A stretch of 44,454 nucleotides of DNA from Merdimmobilis hominis (lineage in GTDB: Bacteria; Bacillota; Clostridia; Oscillospirales; Ruminococcaceae): assembly GCF_900104615.1 (NCBI RefSeq), contig NZ_LT629939.1, positions 2,392,617 to 2,437,070 of the forward strand. Reading direction: 5' to 3'. The position numbers and the translations under genes are program-made. The notes beneath the pieces were generated by a model. The model worked only from the letters and a program-made list of their open reading frames with translations, searched no databases and had not been told where the DNA came from. The stretch's first letter is position 1, and every line of letters begins with the position of its first letter. Below are positions 32,307 to 41,801 of the stretch, piece after piece.

Positions 32307-32360
32307 AAGACCAGGCACGAAAATCCACCCAGAATAAGGGTGAATTTCCGTGCCTGGTTC
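32307..32360 (-). terminator. Terminator of the restriction operon
   Basis: CCAGGCACG-AAAAT-CCACCC (32311-32330) pairs with GGGTG-AATTT-CCGTGCCTGG (32338-32357). On the minus strand the hairpin is followed by TCTTTTCTG, just after the hsdR stop. Confidence 0.85.
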
Positions 32361-32365
32361 ATTGT

Positions 32366-35300
32366 TTATGACGCTGTAATTTGAACCGCGTTTTCTCGAA
32401 CCTGATTGATAGTCTCCATCAAAGCGGTTCTGGTTTTTGCATCAAACAATTTGATAAAACTGATTGGCTTGTCAAACGGTGGCTTAGTCAGCTCTGCGAC
32501 ATTTTCCATATATCCGTTCAACTCAATATGATTGATGATTTTGTTTACAAAAGCAATCTGCTTTTGATTCAGAGATTGGTCATTGATAAAAGCGGAAAAC
32601 GCCTGCATAGCCGCTTCATGATCTAGCTTAGCAATCTTGCGAATGAGCAAGCCAAAGGGTGTGTCGCCAAACTCTCGGGCATAATCTTCTTTGCTGCCCA
32701 ATTCGCTAGTTAGCACCCGCTCCAGTTCCTGATAATCGCCCATAGCCAGCGGAATATTATGGGTCAGCTTATATATGGCCAGCGTATTTCCATGCTCGTT
32801 CACATAGCGATTGACCTTGGCACGGTAGTCTTCAAAGTCATAGGCAGCTTCCAGCTGGACGCCCTCCTGACTGTCAATAATCGGGTCAGTCAGCTTGGTG
32901 ACAATCTGCCTCTGTGCTCCGCCACCTTCATCTAAAAATCGAATCAGCTCCCGCAGCTCCTTCCGAACCTGCTCAAACAGCAAAATATCGTTCGCGTCCC
33001 AAAATGCATCGGTGTGAATCTCCTGAAGCATGGGCAACTTTGCCTTGATCTGCGGAATGCTGGCCTTACGCTCCAGTAGGGAAGCGGTGTCGCACAGTTG
33101 CTTTTTTGCATACCGGAAAGCGGGCATCTGCTCGATGTGTGCCAGAATTAGGCCATACATGAAATTATCAAACCGCTTTGCAAACTCGTCAGCCTCGTCT
33201 GAGCGTACCAGAGGTGCAATCTGTGTGAGCAACTCGCCCTTGTCACCTTCGCTTATGGACACGAGGGCTTCCGGCTTTTTATATTTCTCCACATACTGCA
33301 TCCGCAATTTTACGGCAATCAGGTCTGAGTTGAGCGCCATCACCTGCTTGTGACAGGTGTTGACAATCTCCTTGCGCCATGCCTGATAATCCTCACCGGC
33401 AAAGGTGCTTTCCTGCAGCGCCATGGCGATTTTGATTTGTTTGCCGAAGATGTTTTCCGACAGCGTTTTGGTTTCTCTGGTTTCGTAGCCTTCTTTGTGC
33501 TGCCGGAAGTATTCGAAGTTGCCGCAGTAGTCAAAAATCAGAAAGCGCCGCTTGTCGGTATAGGTTCCGTCAATCTGGTCCACGCAGGCCAGCCCTTTGC
33601 ATAGCCGGGTGCCGCGGCCAATCATCTGCCAGAACTTTGCCTTTGACCGAACCTTTTTGAAAAACACCAGATTGACGCATTCCGGCACGTCGATGCCGGT
33701 GTCCATCATGTCCACCGATACGGCAATGTGCGGTTCTTTTTCCGGCTGCTTGAAATCATCAATGATGGTCTGGGCATAGGCGTCGTCGCAAATGACCCGC
33801 TGGGCGAAGCTGCCCCGGTACTGGGGGTACAGCTTATTGAACCGCTCCAGAATAAACTCCGCGTGGCGTTTGTTCTGGGCAAACAGGATGGTTTTCCCCA
33901 GACGGTCGCCGCCCGCCACCTTGATACCCCGGTCCATCAGGTCTTGCAGTACGATGTCCACGGTGGTTTCGTTGAACACAAATTTATTGAGGGCAGCAGA
34001 GGGGATAAAGTCTGGCAACTGACCGTCTTCGATGAAATCATCCTCATATCGCTCTTTGTCCTCTTCGGACAAATCATCATAGGAGATGCCTTCTTCCAGA
34101 AAACGGGTCTTGACCTCGTAGTTGTAATAGGGAACCAGCACATGGTCCTGTTGCACCGCCGTTTCATAATCATAGGCATAGGTGGGCACGCCGTGTTCCA
34201 TCTCGAAAAAGTCGTAGGTGTTCCGATCCACATCGGTCTTCGGCGTGGCGGTCAGACCCACCATGAAGGCGTCAAAATATTCAAAGATGGCCCGGTACTT
34301 TTTGAAGATGCTCCGGTGGCTTTCGTCAATGATAATCAGGTCGAAGTGCGCCGGAGTAAACAGCTGCCGCCCGTCCTTGGACTTGGTGTCATCAATGGCG
34401 TTGAGGATGGTCGGATAGGTGGAGAACACAATGCGGGCGTTCCGGTCGTCCTTGTTGGAGCAGAGGTTGCACAGGGACATATCCGGCAGATAGTTCTTGA
34501 AATCGTCCTTTGCCTGCTTCACCAGCGCGGTGCGGTCGGCCAGAAACAGAATGTTGGTCACCCATTTGCCTCGGCTGAGCACATCGGTCAGGCTGGACGC
34601 GGTTCTGGTTTTGCCGGTGCCGGTGGCCATCACCAGCAGATGCTTGCGGAACCCCTGCGTAATCTGTTCGCACACCGCCCGGATGGCTTCCTTCTGGTAA
34701 TACCGGTCAGTGATTTTGTCATCAATGGAAACGCCCATCAAATCCATCCGCTCGGTGCGCCGGTTCATCAGCTTTTGCAGGTCATCCTTGCTGAAAATGC
34801 CACTGACCTTCCGTTGCGGGGCGGTCTGGTCATCCCAGAAGTAGGTTTCAAAGCCATTGGTGGTGAACATCATGGGGCGGCGGCCAAATTTCCGTTCCAG
34901 ACAATCCGCATACAAAACCGCTTGTTTGCGTCCAATGTTTGGGTCCTTGCTGGTGCGCTTGGCTTCCACCACCGCCAGGGGCAGGCCGTCCTTTCCAAAC
35001 AGCACATAGTCGCAGAAGCCAGGCTGACCTGGCATCCCGGCCATATCCTCCACACGATACTCCTCCTGTACATCAGCATCTGGGCCGGTGAACTTCCAGC
35101 CCATCAGTTTGAGGTCCACGTCGATGTAGATTTTGCGGGTCTTGAATTCCGAGAGGTCCTCCGGCTGGAAGGTGCGTTCCTTCTGATGCTGCTCCTTTTC
35201 GGCGGTGTATCGGGTGGACATCTGCTCGATTTGCTTGCGCAGCGCCTCGATCTCGGCATCTTTCTGGTCCAGCAGACTTTCCTGTTCCTTGATTTTCCGG

Positions 35301-35743
35301 GTGTCCACCGCCACCTTTCCGGTGGGGACAAGATTCTCGTCGAAGGTGCGCTCCTGATAGTCCGCGCCATAGCAATAGTCGATCCACTGCACAAACTCAA
35401 ACAGACCGCGCAGAGAAGCAAGCGCATCACTTGGCTGAACGCTGCGCTCGGTATGTACCGCCAGATTGCCCAACTTGATGATAAAAGGCATCTTGCCCCA
35501 AGTGTTGGAGTCCACAGCGAAGCGGAAAGTTGGCTCGTGAATGAGGGATTGCAGATTGTCCTTGTAAGGCATTTTCATGGACTTGTCCGCTACATATACC
35601 CATTTTACTGCTAGCTCCAATGCCTTACGGCAGCCTACTGCACACATGGCAGGAGCAGAAACATAAATTTTCTCAGCTTCCATGCAGGCGGGGGCGAAGA
35701 GAGCATATTCAGTTTTGGCTTTGAGAAAGGAGAAGTTCGTCAT
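32366..35743 (-). CDS. hsdR: Type I restriction enzyme R subunit (EcoEI-type)
   Basis: A 1125-residue restriction and translocation subunit. Order: an N-terminal DUF4145-like domain (about 1-130), a coiled coil (about 155-195), the HSDR nuclease core at about 240-262 (CDYVLF then VVEAKRT giving D...ExK), and a SF2 motor with Walker A VMATGTGKTRTA near 372-382, IIIDESHRS near 467 and SVDMMDTGIDVPE plus QMIGRGTRLCKGL further on. The C-terminal EcoEI_R_C domain follows. With HsdM and HsdS it should cut unmethylated DNA after translocation. The start is ATG 35743 behind GGAG. It is last in the operon, unusually separated from hsdS by four genes. All key motifs are intact. Confidence 0.96.
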   Translation of the reverse strand: MTNFSFLKAKTEYALFAPACMEAEKIYVSAPAMCAVGCRKALELAVKWVYVADKSMKMPYKDNLQSLIHEPTFRFAVDSNTWGKMPFIIKLGNLAVHTERSVQPSDALASLRGLFEFVQWIDYCYGADYQERTFDENLVPTGKVAVDTRKIKEQESLLDQKDAEIEALRKQIEQMSTRYTAEKEQHQKERTFQPEDLSEFKTRKIYIDVDLKLMGWKFTGPDADVQEEYRVEDMAGMPGQPGFCDYVLFGKDGLPLAVVEAKRTSKDPNIGRKQAVLYADCLERKFGRRPMMFTTNGFETYFWDDQTAPQRKVSGIFSKDDLQKLMNRRTERMDLMGVSIDDKITDRYYQKEAIRAVCEQITQGFRKHLLVMATGTGKTRTASSLTDVLSRGKWVTNILFLADRTALVKQAKDDFKNYLPDMSLCNLCSNKDDRNARIVFSTYPTILNAIDDTKSKDGRQLFTPAHFDLIIIDESHRSIFKKYRAIFEYFDAFMVGLTATPKTDVDRNTYDFFEMEHGVPTYAYDYETAVQQDHVLVPYYNYEVKTRFLEEGISYDDLSEEDKERYEDDFIEDGQLPDFIPSAALNKFVFNETTVDIVLQDLMDRGIKVAGGDRLGKTILFAQNKRHAEFILERFNKLYPQYRGSFAQRVICDDAYAQTIIDDFKQPEKEPHIAVSVDMMDTGIDVPECVNLVFFKKVRSKAKFWQMIGRGTRLCKGLACVDQIDGTYTDKRRFLIFDYCGNFEYFRQHKEGYETRETKTLSENIFGKQIKIAMALQESTFAGEDYQAWRKEIVNTCHKQVMALNSDLIAVKLRMQYVEKYKKPEALVSISEGDKGELLTQIAPLVRSDEADEFAKRFDNFMYGLILAHIEQMPAFRYAKKQLCDTASLLERKASIPQIKAKLPMLQEIHTDAFWDANDILLFEQVRKELRELIRFLDEGGGAQRQIVTKLTDPIIDSQEGVQLEAAYDFEDYRAKVNRYVNEHGNTLAIYKLTHNIPLAMGDYQELERVLTSELGSKEDYAREFGDTPFGLLIRKIAKLDHEAAMQAFSAFINDQSLNQKQIAFVNKIINHIELNGYMENVAELTKPPFDKPISFIKLFDAKTRTALMETINQVRENAVQITAS

Positions 35744-35747
35744 CACA

Positions 35748-36734
35748 TCATCTCCAGTATTTTATTTCTTTTGAACTCATCATGTCCTCATATTGCTTCA
35801 ACGTGGTTTCCTTATCTGTATGAAGCAGTTGATAAAACTGTTCATCATCTTCTTTTTCATCATCTATTGAAAAATCAATATACGATAATAAGTTTATACG
35901 GTTAGAAATTAGCATCCCTTTATTTATCTGCTTGCTGTTCATGCGCTTTACACTGTTGTCATCAATTATGATTATTCTGGGAATGCGCTGAACAGTATCG
36001 ACAAACGCCAAAAATAATTCTGGCATAATTGGCATACCAATCAAGTCATATTTTATACCATCTTTTTCACCGTAAATATTGACTACCGGCATATCGCTTG
36101 TAACAAATACGGAACCTTTAGCTTTAAAAATACACAGTTGCGATTCCTTCATTGTCTCAGCCAAAGCCCGAGGAAACAAGCCAACATCCGGAGCAATGTT
36201 TATCTTCAAAAACTCGTTTGCCAGCATGGACAGGTAAACATTTTGCGGTACATCAGGAAAAATGTCCTTTACATGTTTAATATACTGCGGATCGTTTTTG
36301 TATTGTGTATCAATAATATAATTTGACAGATGTACAAAAACAGGGTTTCTAAACAGTAGTGATGACATAAATTGCCTTAGTTTATCAATTTCCACCCGCG
36401 CCAACTCAAATTCATCTGAATCTCGTAAAGCATTTTTTATCTTTGAGATAATTGTTGCGTATTCGCCTTCCAGTTCGATAAAACTGTTCTCGATCTCATT
36501 TGGTGCTGCAAAAACACGAGTTTTGCTATCTGGATCAATTGCAATTTGATCATATAGGTAAGAACGACAGCAAATATTGTCGATTGAAACCATTTTTGCA
36601 TTTTCATCATTAGCAAAAACAACATAAACTTGTTCTGATTTTTGATTACTCACAGAAAAGTTTTTTAAGTAAGCCTTAGGGACATAATGTTGTTTTCTCG
36701 TGATTTGCTTGTCTAAAACCTCTGTATATTCCAT
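35748..36734 (-). CDS. DUF4238 protein in the restriction operon
   Basis: A 328-residue protein with the N-terminal DUF4238 hallmark KQHYVPKAYLKNFS (H16, P19) and the usual following parts, RQFMSSLLFRNP near the middle and a FVTSDMPVVNIY-like strand. DUF4238 proteins occur often in defence islands but their biochemistry is unknown. Codon use and base composition are much more AT-rich than hsdR and hsdM. It ends two bases before the longest hsdR frame, so the two are coupled. The start is ATG 36734; a TTG-initiated form 36 bases longer is possible. It is one of four genes between hsdS and hsdR. Confidence 0.85.
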   Translation of the reverse strand: MEYTEVLDKQITRKQHYVPKAYLKNFSVSNQKSEQVYVVFANDENAKMVSIDNICCRSYLYDQIAIDPDSKTRVFAAPNEIENSFIELEGEYATIISKIKNALRDSDEFELARVEIDKLRQFMSSLLFRNPVFVHLSNYIIDTQYKNDPQYIKHVKDIFPDVPQNVYLSMLANEFLKINIAPDVGLFPRALAETMKESQLCIFKAKGSVFVTSDMPVVNIYGEKDGIKYDLIGMPIMPELFLAFVDTVQRIPRIIIIDDNSVKRMNSKQINKGMLISNRINLLSYIDFSIDDEKEDDEQFYQLLHTDKETTLKQYEDMMSSKEIKYWR

Positions 36735-36832
36735 GACAATGTTGCTCCCACCAATATTTCCTATATTCAAATCTTCTCAGCATCGCGGTCTCAGCACTAA
36801 AACCGATCAAGAAATCATCATTTTATCTAGCC

Positions 36833-37507
36833 CTAATTCTGCAAGCTTTGTATTAGCCTCGAAAAATTCTGCATTATTGGAAAATGGTTATCTAGTACAT
36901 AGAACTGCCGATCTTGCCCATCTTTCAAGAAGAATACTTGTTTATCCCGTGCTGAGCTAGTTAGGCTCTCTCTATGTAAGCATACAAAATAGTCTAATGT
37001 CTTTTCTTCTGGAAGCCGTTCCTGGATATATCCTTTTGTACTTCTGTCATATTTATAACCGAACTCTTTATACAATCGTTGTTTTCCAATACGAGTTTTA
37101 AAAGCAAACATCGCTAATTTTATATGTTTTGTTTCATCATGCAATTGGAAAAATTTATTTTTTTCAATCGTTTCTGTTAAATCATCCAAGGTCGCATTTC
37201 CTTTGACTTCTATAACCATTATGCAATCATTTGGTTCAACCAGGAAAATGTCTCCGGCTAGTTGACGTCTATAAAAATTTTTCCTACATACGATGATGTC
37301 ACATTGTGGGCTTTGATGATTAGCCCAAGCAATAAAGCCGGTAACAAATTCTAGCATTTGAAACCGTTCCTGGAGACATTTTTTGAGAATGTTTTCTCCA
37401 CATCTACCCATCTCAGCATGATGTTTTAACTTTTCAGCTATAAAATATTTGCAAAACAGAAGTTCCTCCGAATATTCCTCATATATCTTTGTAACATCTT
37501 CTTCCAT
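36833..37507 (-). CDS. DUF6602 nuclease-like protein in the restriction operon
   Basis: A 224-residue protein resembling DUF6602. The layout EMGRCGENILKK (E39), NHQSPQCDIIV (D70) and MVIEVKG (E100, K102) fits a PD-(D/E)XK nuclease fold: an acidic helix residue, then D, then ExK. It therefore may be a nuclease effector. No membrane segment is visible. The ATG follows GAGAGG by six bases and the gene lies 18 bp after the membrane-anchored protein gene. It is AT-rich like its three partners. The nuclease call is inferred from spacing of residues only. Confidence 0.7.
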   Translation of the reverse strand: MEEDVTKIYEEYSEELLFCKYFIAEKLKHHAEMGRCGENILKKCLQERFQMLEFVTGFIAWANHQSPQCDIIVCRKNFYRRQLAGDIFLVEPNDCIMVIEVKGNATLDDLTETIEKNKFFQLHDETKHIKLAMFAFKTRIGKQRLYKEFGYKYDRSTKGYIQERLPEEKTLDYFVCLHRESLTSSARDKQVFFLKDGQDRQFYVLDNHFPIMQNFSRLIQSLQN

Positions 37508-37525
37508 AATAGACCTCTCACTTGC

Positions 37526-38293
37526 TTAAAACTTTTGTTTAGAAGCCTTTTCGAGCATTTGATAGCCTTCTGTTCCGCTAATTTCAAGCATCGAATATTT
37601 CTTTAGCATTTTCTCTAAACTTATACGAATTTGGACAGGGGTATAAGAAGTTAATGCCCCTTGGTTAATGATAGACTTCGTCCAATTTCTTTGCTGATTA
37701 TAGAGGCTCCAAAAACGATTCATATCAAAATTGGGATTCTGTGCCGCTATTTGTTGCACCATTGCGTTAAGCGTATTTCGATCTGCTTCCGAAACGCCTT
37801 GCGGAATCATATTTCCCATAGCAGAAGTGATATTTTGCGCTGTAACTCCGGTACAAGCATTATTAAGATCGGCCACAATAAAATGCGATTCTATATTTGC
37901 CAAAACATTTTGTGTTATCTGAAAGGAATTCTTTTGGAAAGCCTTCATGAGCATCTGCTGTTCCTGAATCTCTGACACATACTCATATAGTTGATTCAGT
38001 GCTGTATAGCTGGTCGCGTCCATTTTTCGGACAAAGTAATGTTTGTACTTGTTCCAATAATCCGTATCCATCAAGGGTAGTGATTCATAGAACGCCGTTT
38101 CGTTTAATTGTCCGTCAACAATGAACGTAGAGATTTCCCTTAATCGCTCCTGGAATTCATCGATTTGAAGGACGATAAGAGAAGCTGCATCAATCTTTTT
38201 CTTCCGTTCCTGCAATATGTAAGTTGCAAGGGCAAAGCTACCTACGATAATAAGCAAAATGTTTGCCCAGTTTTCTGAAATGAATTTTACCAT
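37526..38293 (-). CDS. Unrecognised membrane-anchored protein in the restriction operon
   Basis: A 255-residue protein of no family I recognise. One N-terminal membrane helix (ANILLIIVGSFALATYIL, about 10-27) is followed directly by QERKKK, so the bulk should face the cytoplasm. The rest is mainly helical with many Gln, Asn and aromatic residues (DTDYWNKYKHYFVRKMD and NFDMNRFWSLYNQQRNWTKS). The size and layout (single anchor plus helical cytosolic domain) resemble membrane-anchored helper or effector proteins. The ATG has GAGGAG nine bases upstream. It is flanked by the AlbA_2 and DUF6602 genes with gaps of 13 and 18 bp. Confidence 0.75.
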   Translation of the reverse strand: MVKFISENWANILLIIVGSFALATYILQERKKKIDAASLIVLQIDEFQERLREISTFIVDGQLNETAFYESLPLMDTDYWNKYKHYFVRKMDATSYTALNQLYEYVSEIQEQQMLMKAFQKNSFQITQNVLANIESHFIVADLNNACTGVTAQNITSAMGNMIPQGVSEADRNTLNAMVQQIAAQNPNFDMNRFWSLYNQQRNWTKSIINQGALTSYTPVQIRISLEKMLKKYSMLEISGTEGYQMLEKASKQKF

Positions 38294-38306
38294 CTATCAA
38301 GACTCC

Positions 38307-39128
38307 TCACTGCAAATCAAGCACCCGTTCAATTTTTTTCTTCTTTTTATCAATTAGTGCAGCAATAAATTGTTCGTAAGATTCTTCAGGATACAAAGGA
38401 TTTTTTTCTGTTTCATACTCGTATCCGCCTGTAATTCCTCGCGCCAACTCTGCAAATGTTTTTAAGGCCTGCACAAATGGAATGTTTTCGGGATTTTTTA
38501 TCTTGGAAATTGTTGGTTCTATATGATTATATAAGATTTTAAGTTGCTCAAGATGTTCTTCCAAAACTAACGGTTTCCCAGTTACAGGAAAAATATGTTT
38601 CATTCGCCGTTCAAGAATATGAGATAATTCTTCTTCTGTAACTTGCTCATCGGATGTTCCACGTCGTATATAAATAGTAGCAGGCTTAATATTAGAACCT
38701 TCTTTTCGAGAGATGAACGGTAAAAATTGAGGAGTATCTTCAACAAAAAGCATTTGGAATTGTTTTCCCTTCAATGCCTCGTACTCAGATGTTTGATAGC
38801 TAAAATCATATACATCATACTTCAGGCTGGAAGAAAGATACGGCTTTATCCATGCCCCTATCTGCTCTTTTGCTTGTAACTCTTTCAACCCATCACATGA
38901 AAATGTCTTATCACCGTTTTCATGTACACCAAAAACGACAATTCCACCGCCGTAATTTGCTAAAGCGAGCATTAATTTGGCCAGCTTATCTTTCTCAATC
39001 CACTCTTGTTTAAAATCGATGGCATTGTGTTCGCCAGTTTGATCCTGTAAAAACTCACGAAAGTGATCCAATGTTGGTTCTTGAAGAAGTCTATATACAG
39101 TATCTTTTATTTGTTTAGGGAATTCCAT
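38307..39128 (-). CDS. AlbA_2 (Schlafen-like) domain protein in the restriction operon
   Basis: A predicted 273-residue protein with an N-terminal AlbA_2 domain: E33 and DFK (38-40), then ALANYGGGIVVFGV (55-68) and IYIRRGTSDEQVTEEEL near residues 153-171. Such domains are found in Schlafen-like and Rlo-type proteins associated with type I restriction loci and bind nucleic acid or nucleotides. The C-terminal part is helical and ends KKKKKIERVLDLQ. The start is ATG 39128, eight bases after GAGG; a TTG 18 bases upstream overlaps hsdS. It begins the AT-rich block. It may act as sensor or effector of the block. Confidence 0.85.
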   Translation of the reverse strand: MEFPKQIKDTVYRLLQEPTLDHFREFLQDQTGEHNAIDFKQEWIEKDKLAKLMLALANYGGGIVVFGVHENGDKTFSCDGLKELQAKEQIGAWIKPYLSSSLKYDVYDFSYQTSEYEALKGKQFQMLFVEDTPQFLPFISRKEGSNIKPATIYIRRGTSDEQVTEEELSHILERRMKHIFPVTGKPLVLEEHLEQLKILYNHIEPTISKIKNPENIPFVQALKTFAELARGITGGYEYETEKNPLYPEESYEQFIAALIDKKKKKIERVLDLQ

Positions 39129-39138
39129 ATGTTTTACC

Positions 39139-40272
39139 TCATCCAAAGTATTCCTGCATCAGAGCCTTTTTCAACGTTTCCAGTTTTTCGAGGCTGTGGC
39201 TGATGATAATCTTTGTTTTTTCTGTTTGCTCCACAAAGGCGGCAAACTGTTCCTGTAATTCTATCGGTGGCATAGGGACCCGCAGTGTGAGGATGTCTTT
39301 ATTAGAAATATTCGCCTGTCGAATACCTCTACTGATTCCTGTCAATCGCTTTTTGATTCTGGGAAATTTTAGCAACTCTGAGAAGTAACACTTGTTAAGA
39401 GATTTCTCAATGGACAGTTTGGCATTCCGTTGGTTTAAATAGTATTCGTCATAATCAGCCCCAAGAATGCAAACATTTCCATAATCATCTTTGCCGACCG
39501 TTCCAGTGAGTGACATAACCAAATCTCCAGGGAATACCTTGTAACGTGCAAGCGCTAAATCATCTGGCCAATAAACCATATTAACCGGGAGAAAATGCCC
39601 CGAATTGATGTTTCCAATTCGTAAGACAGGAATGCCTTCGTCAGTAAATCCATCACTCTTAAAAGCGTATCCTCCTATAACTTTAAGATGATGACTCAAT
39701 TCATCTTCTTGCCAATGCTTTGGATTTTCATCCGGTTCCCCAAATATCTCCACAAACCTTGCCTTGACCGCTTCATCCAGCTTATCCAGCTGCTGTTGAC
39801 GTTTCGCAATCAGGTCGCTCACTTTGTCCAGAATCGCCGCGATTTTGCGCTGTTCGTCAATGGGTGGAAGGGGAATTTCTGTTTCAGAAAGTGTTTTTTT
39901 ATTGATGGCCTTGAATGTACTTCCAGTACCTTTGGAATTTAGTTCGTCAACCTTACCTGATAACGCATGCCATAAATATTCCTGAGCACAAATATCCTCG
40001 TTTACCGTTAAAGCAGCTAACCCTCGGCCTATACAGCATTCACAATTTGCAATATTCAACGCGCCAATTGGTGCACGAACAGAGATTAAAATATCTTTTT
40101 CCCGTGCTATTTTGGTTGGCTCAGAGCACCACATACGAACCGCAGGATAAATCTCTCCAAAATCTGCATTTCCCTGAAAAAACGGAAGGCCGTTACCATC
40201 TTCGTTGTATGTGGAAGAATCCGGAGACTGTCCCATATTTATCGCACAAATTTCTTCTAACCTCGCCATCAT
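39139..40272 (-). CDS. hsdS: Type I restriction enzyme specificity subunit
   Basis: A 377-residue HsdS with two target recognition domains. The first (about 1-140) ends with LSETEIPLPPIDEQRKIAAI followed by a helical spacer (DKVSDLIAKRQQQLDKLDEA). The second (about 190-335) ends in LTLRVPMPPIELQEQFAAFV followed by another helix. These set the two halves of the DNA target; the target itself cannot be read. The start overlaps the hsdM stop (ATGA). The second half is more AT-rich than the first half's flanks, as is common for exchangeable recognition domains. Confidence 0.95.
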   Translation of the reverse strand: MMARLEEICAINMGQSPDSSTYNEDGNGLPFFQGNADFGEIYPAVRMWCSEPTKIAREKDILISVRAPIGALNIANCECCIGRGLAALTVNEDICAQEYLWHALSGKVDELNSKGTGSTFKAINKKTLSETEIPLPPIDEQRKIAAILDKVSDLIAKRQQQLDKLDEAVKARFVEIFGEPDENPKHWQEDELSHHLKVIGGYAFKSDGFTDEGIPVLRIGNINSGHFLPVNMVYWPDDLALARYKVFPGDLVMSLTGTVGKDDYGNVCILGADYDEYYLNQRNAKLSIEKSLNKCYFSELLKFPRIKKRLTGISRGIRQANISNKDILTLRVPMPPIELQEQFAAFVEQTEKTKIIISHSLEKLETLKKALMQEYFG

Positions 40273-41801
40273 AGCATCTCCTCCAATTCCGCCAGCCCTG
40301 CGGTAATCTCCAGTTCCAGCTCATGCAGGTCTGCCATCAGTTCTGTGGTAGAGGGGTACTCCACCGGCACATACTCCACCTCTTTGTACTTGTTGATGGA
40401 CAGGTCATAGTCGTTGTCTGCGATTTCCTGTTTCGGCACAAAAAAGCTCTGCTCCGTGCGCTTGCGGTCAGCTTCCTGGTCCAGATGGTGGAACCGCTTG
40501 ATGATGTCGGGGATGTCATTCTCCTCCACCTCGCTGCGCTTATCGTCCAAGGAAAAGCCATCGGCCTTCATGTCATAGAACCAGACGTTTTCGGTTCCGC
40601 CTGCGCCGGTTTTGGTGAATACCAGCACCGCCGTGGACACCCCGGCATAGGGTTTGAACACACCGGAGGGCATAGAGATCACCGCCCGCAGCTGATGGTT
40701 CTCCACCAGTTCTTTGCGAATAGCTTTGTGCGCCTTGGAGGAGCCGAACAGCACGCCGTCCGGCACGATACAGGCGCACTGACCACCCTTTCTCAGCATC
40801 CGCAGGAACAGGGCCAGAAACAACAGCTCGGTCTTTTTGGTGTTGGTCACGGCTTTCAGGTTGTCGTTGATGCTTTCCGCGTCCACGGTGCCCTTGAAAG
40901 GCGGATTTGCCAGACACATGGTAAACTTATCGCTGATCTGATTCTGCTTGGAAACACTGTCCTTGTAGTCGATCTCCGGGTGGCTGATGGAGTGCAGCAT
41001 CAGGTTCATCGCAGAAATGCGCAGCATGGTGCGGTCTGTGTCAAAGCCGGTGAAGGCGTCCCCAGCAAAGTGCTCCCACTGCTCGGAAGTCATGGTATCC
41101 TCGTAGTGGTTGCGAATGTACTCCGCGGCGGAGACCAGAAAGCCTGCCGTGCCGCAGGCCGGGTCGCAGATGGTGTCATCCGGGGTGGGTTGCAACAACT
41201 CCACCATCATTTCCCGGATGTGCTTGGGAGTGCGAAACTGGCCGTTCTGCCCAGCGGTGGCCAGTTTGCCCAGCATGTACTCGTACAAGTCGCCCTGCAT
41301 ATCCAGATCGGCAATGTCATGCTCATACAGGTCATCCAACCCTGTGATGATTTTTTGCAACACCTGCGGCGTAGGAATCAGGAACATCGCATCGCTCATG
41401 TACCGGGCAAAGGCCGTCTCATTCTGCACATCACTGCTGGAATCGTCGGCGATTTCCACCAGTTCCCCCTGCTCGGTGAAGTCCGGCAGGCAGCCATGTT
41501 TCATGTTTTTGATGGCAGGGAAGACCCGCTGGGAAATTACATTGAAAATATCGCGGGGATCGTTGTTCTTGAATTTACTCCAGCGCATGGACTGTCCAAC
41601 GGCAGACTGGGGGAAAATCTTCTCCATCTTCTCGCCAGTCATATGCTCAAATTCTTCCGTTTCCAGCTCTTTTTCGTCCAGAGAGCGGATAAACATAAGA
41701 TAGGTCAGCTGTTCGATGACGGTTAGAGGATTGGTAATGCCGCCCGCCCAGATGTCCGTCCAGATTTTATCTACTTTATTTTTAATCACACCTGTAATCA
41801 T
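40269..41801 (-). CDS. hsdM: Type I restriction enzyme methyltransferase subunit
   Basis: A 510-residue N6-adenine methyltransferase. An N-terminal HsdM_N domain (VIEQLTYLMFIRSLDEKE) precedes the SAM-binding motif DPACGTAGFL (about 212-221) and the catalytic NPPF (299-302). It methylates adenine to protect host DNA and forms the core of the restriction complex. The start overlaps the XRE controller stop, and the stop overlaps the hsdS start, so XRE-hsdM-hsdS are tightly coupled. All motifs are intact. Confidence 0.97.
   Translation of the reverse strand: MITGVIKNKVDKIWTDIWAGGITNPLTVIEQLTYLMFIRSLDEKELETEEFEHMTGEKMEKIFPQSAVGQSMRWSKFKNNDPRDIFNVISQRVFPAIKNMKHGCLPDFTEQGELVEIADDSSSDVQNETAFARYMSDAMFLIPTPQVLQKIITGLDDLYEHDIADLDMQGDLYEYMLGKLATAGQNGQFRTPKHIREMMVELLQPTPDDTICDPACGTAGFLVSAAEYIRNHYEDTMTSEQWEHFAGDAFTGFDTDRTMLRISAMNLMLHSISHPEIDYKDSVSKQNQISDKFTMCLANPPFKGTVDAESINDNLKAVTNTKKTELLFLALFLRMLRKGGQCACIVPDGVLFGSSKAHKAIRKELVENHQLRAVISMPSGVFKPYAGVSTAVLVFTKTGAGGTENVWFYDMKADGFSLDDKRSEVEENDIPDIIKRFHHLDQEADRKRTEQSFFVPKQEIADNDYDLSINKYKEVEYVPVEYPSTTELMADLHELELEITAGLAELEEML

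Noticed and set aside
31863-32371. Small plus-strand open frames in the transfer region
   Set aside because: They cross oriT, the hairpin units and the terminator, have no good ribosome binding sites and look like translated structured DNA.
33728-35614. 628-codon plus-strand open frame opposite hsdR
   Set aside because: hsdR is intact and recognisable over the whole span; the antisense translation has no domain and no ribosome binding site.
40323-41726. 467-codon plus-strand open frame opposite hsdM
   Set aside because: A shadow of hsdM, with no recognisable protein features.
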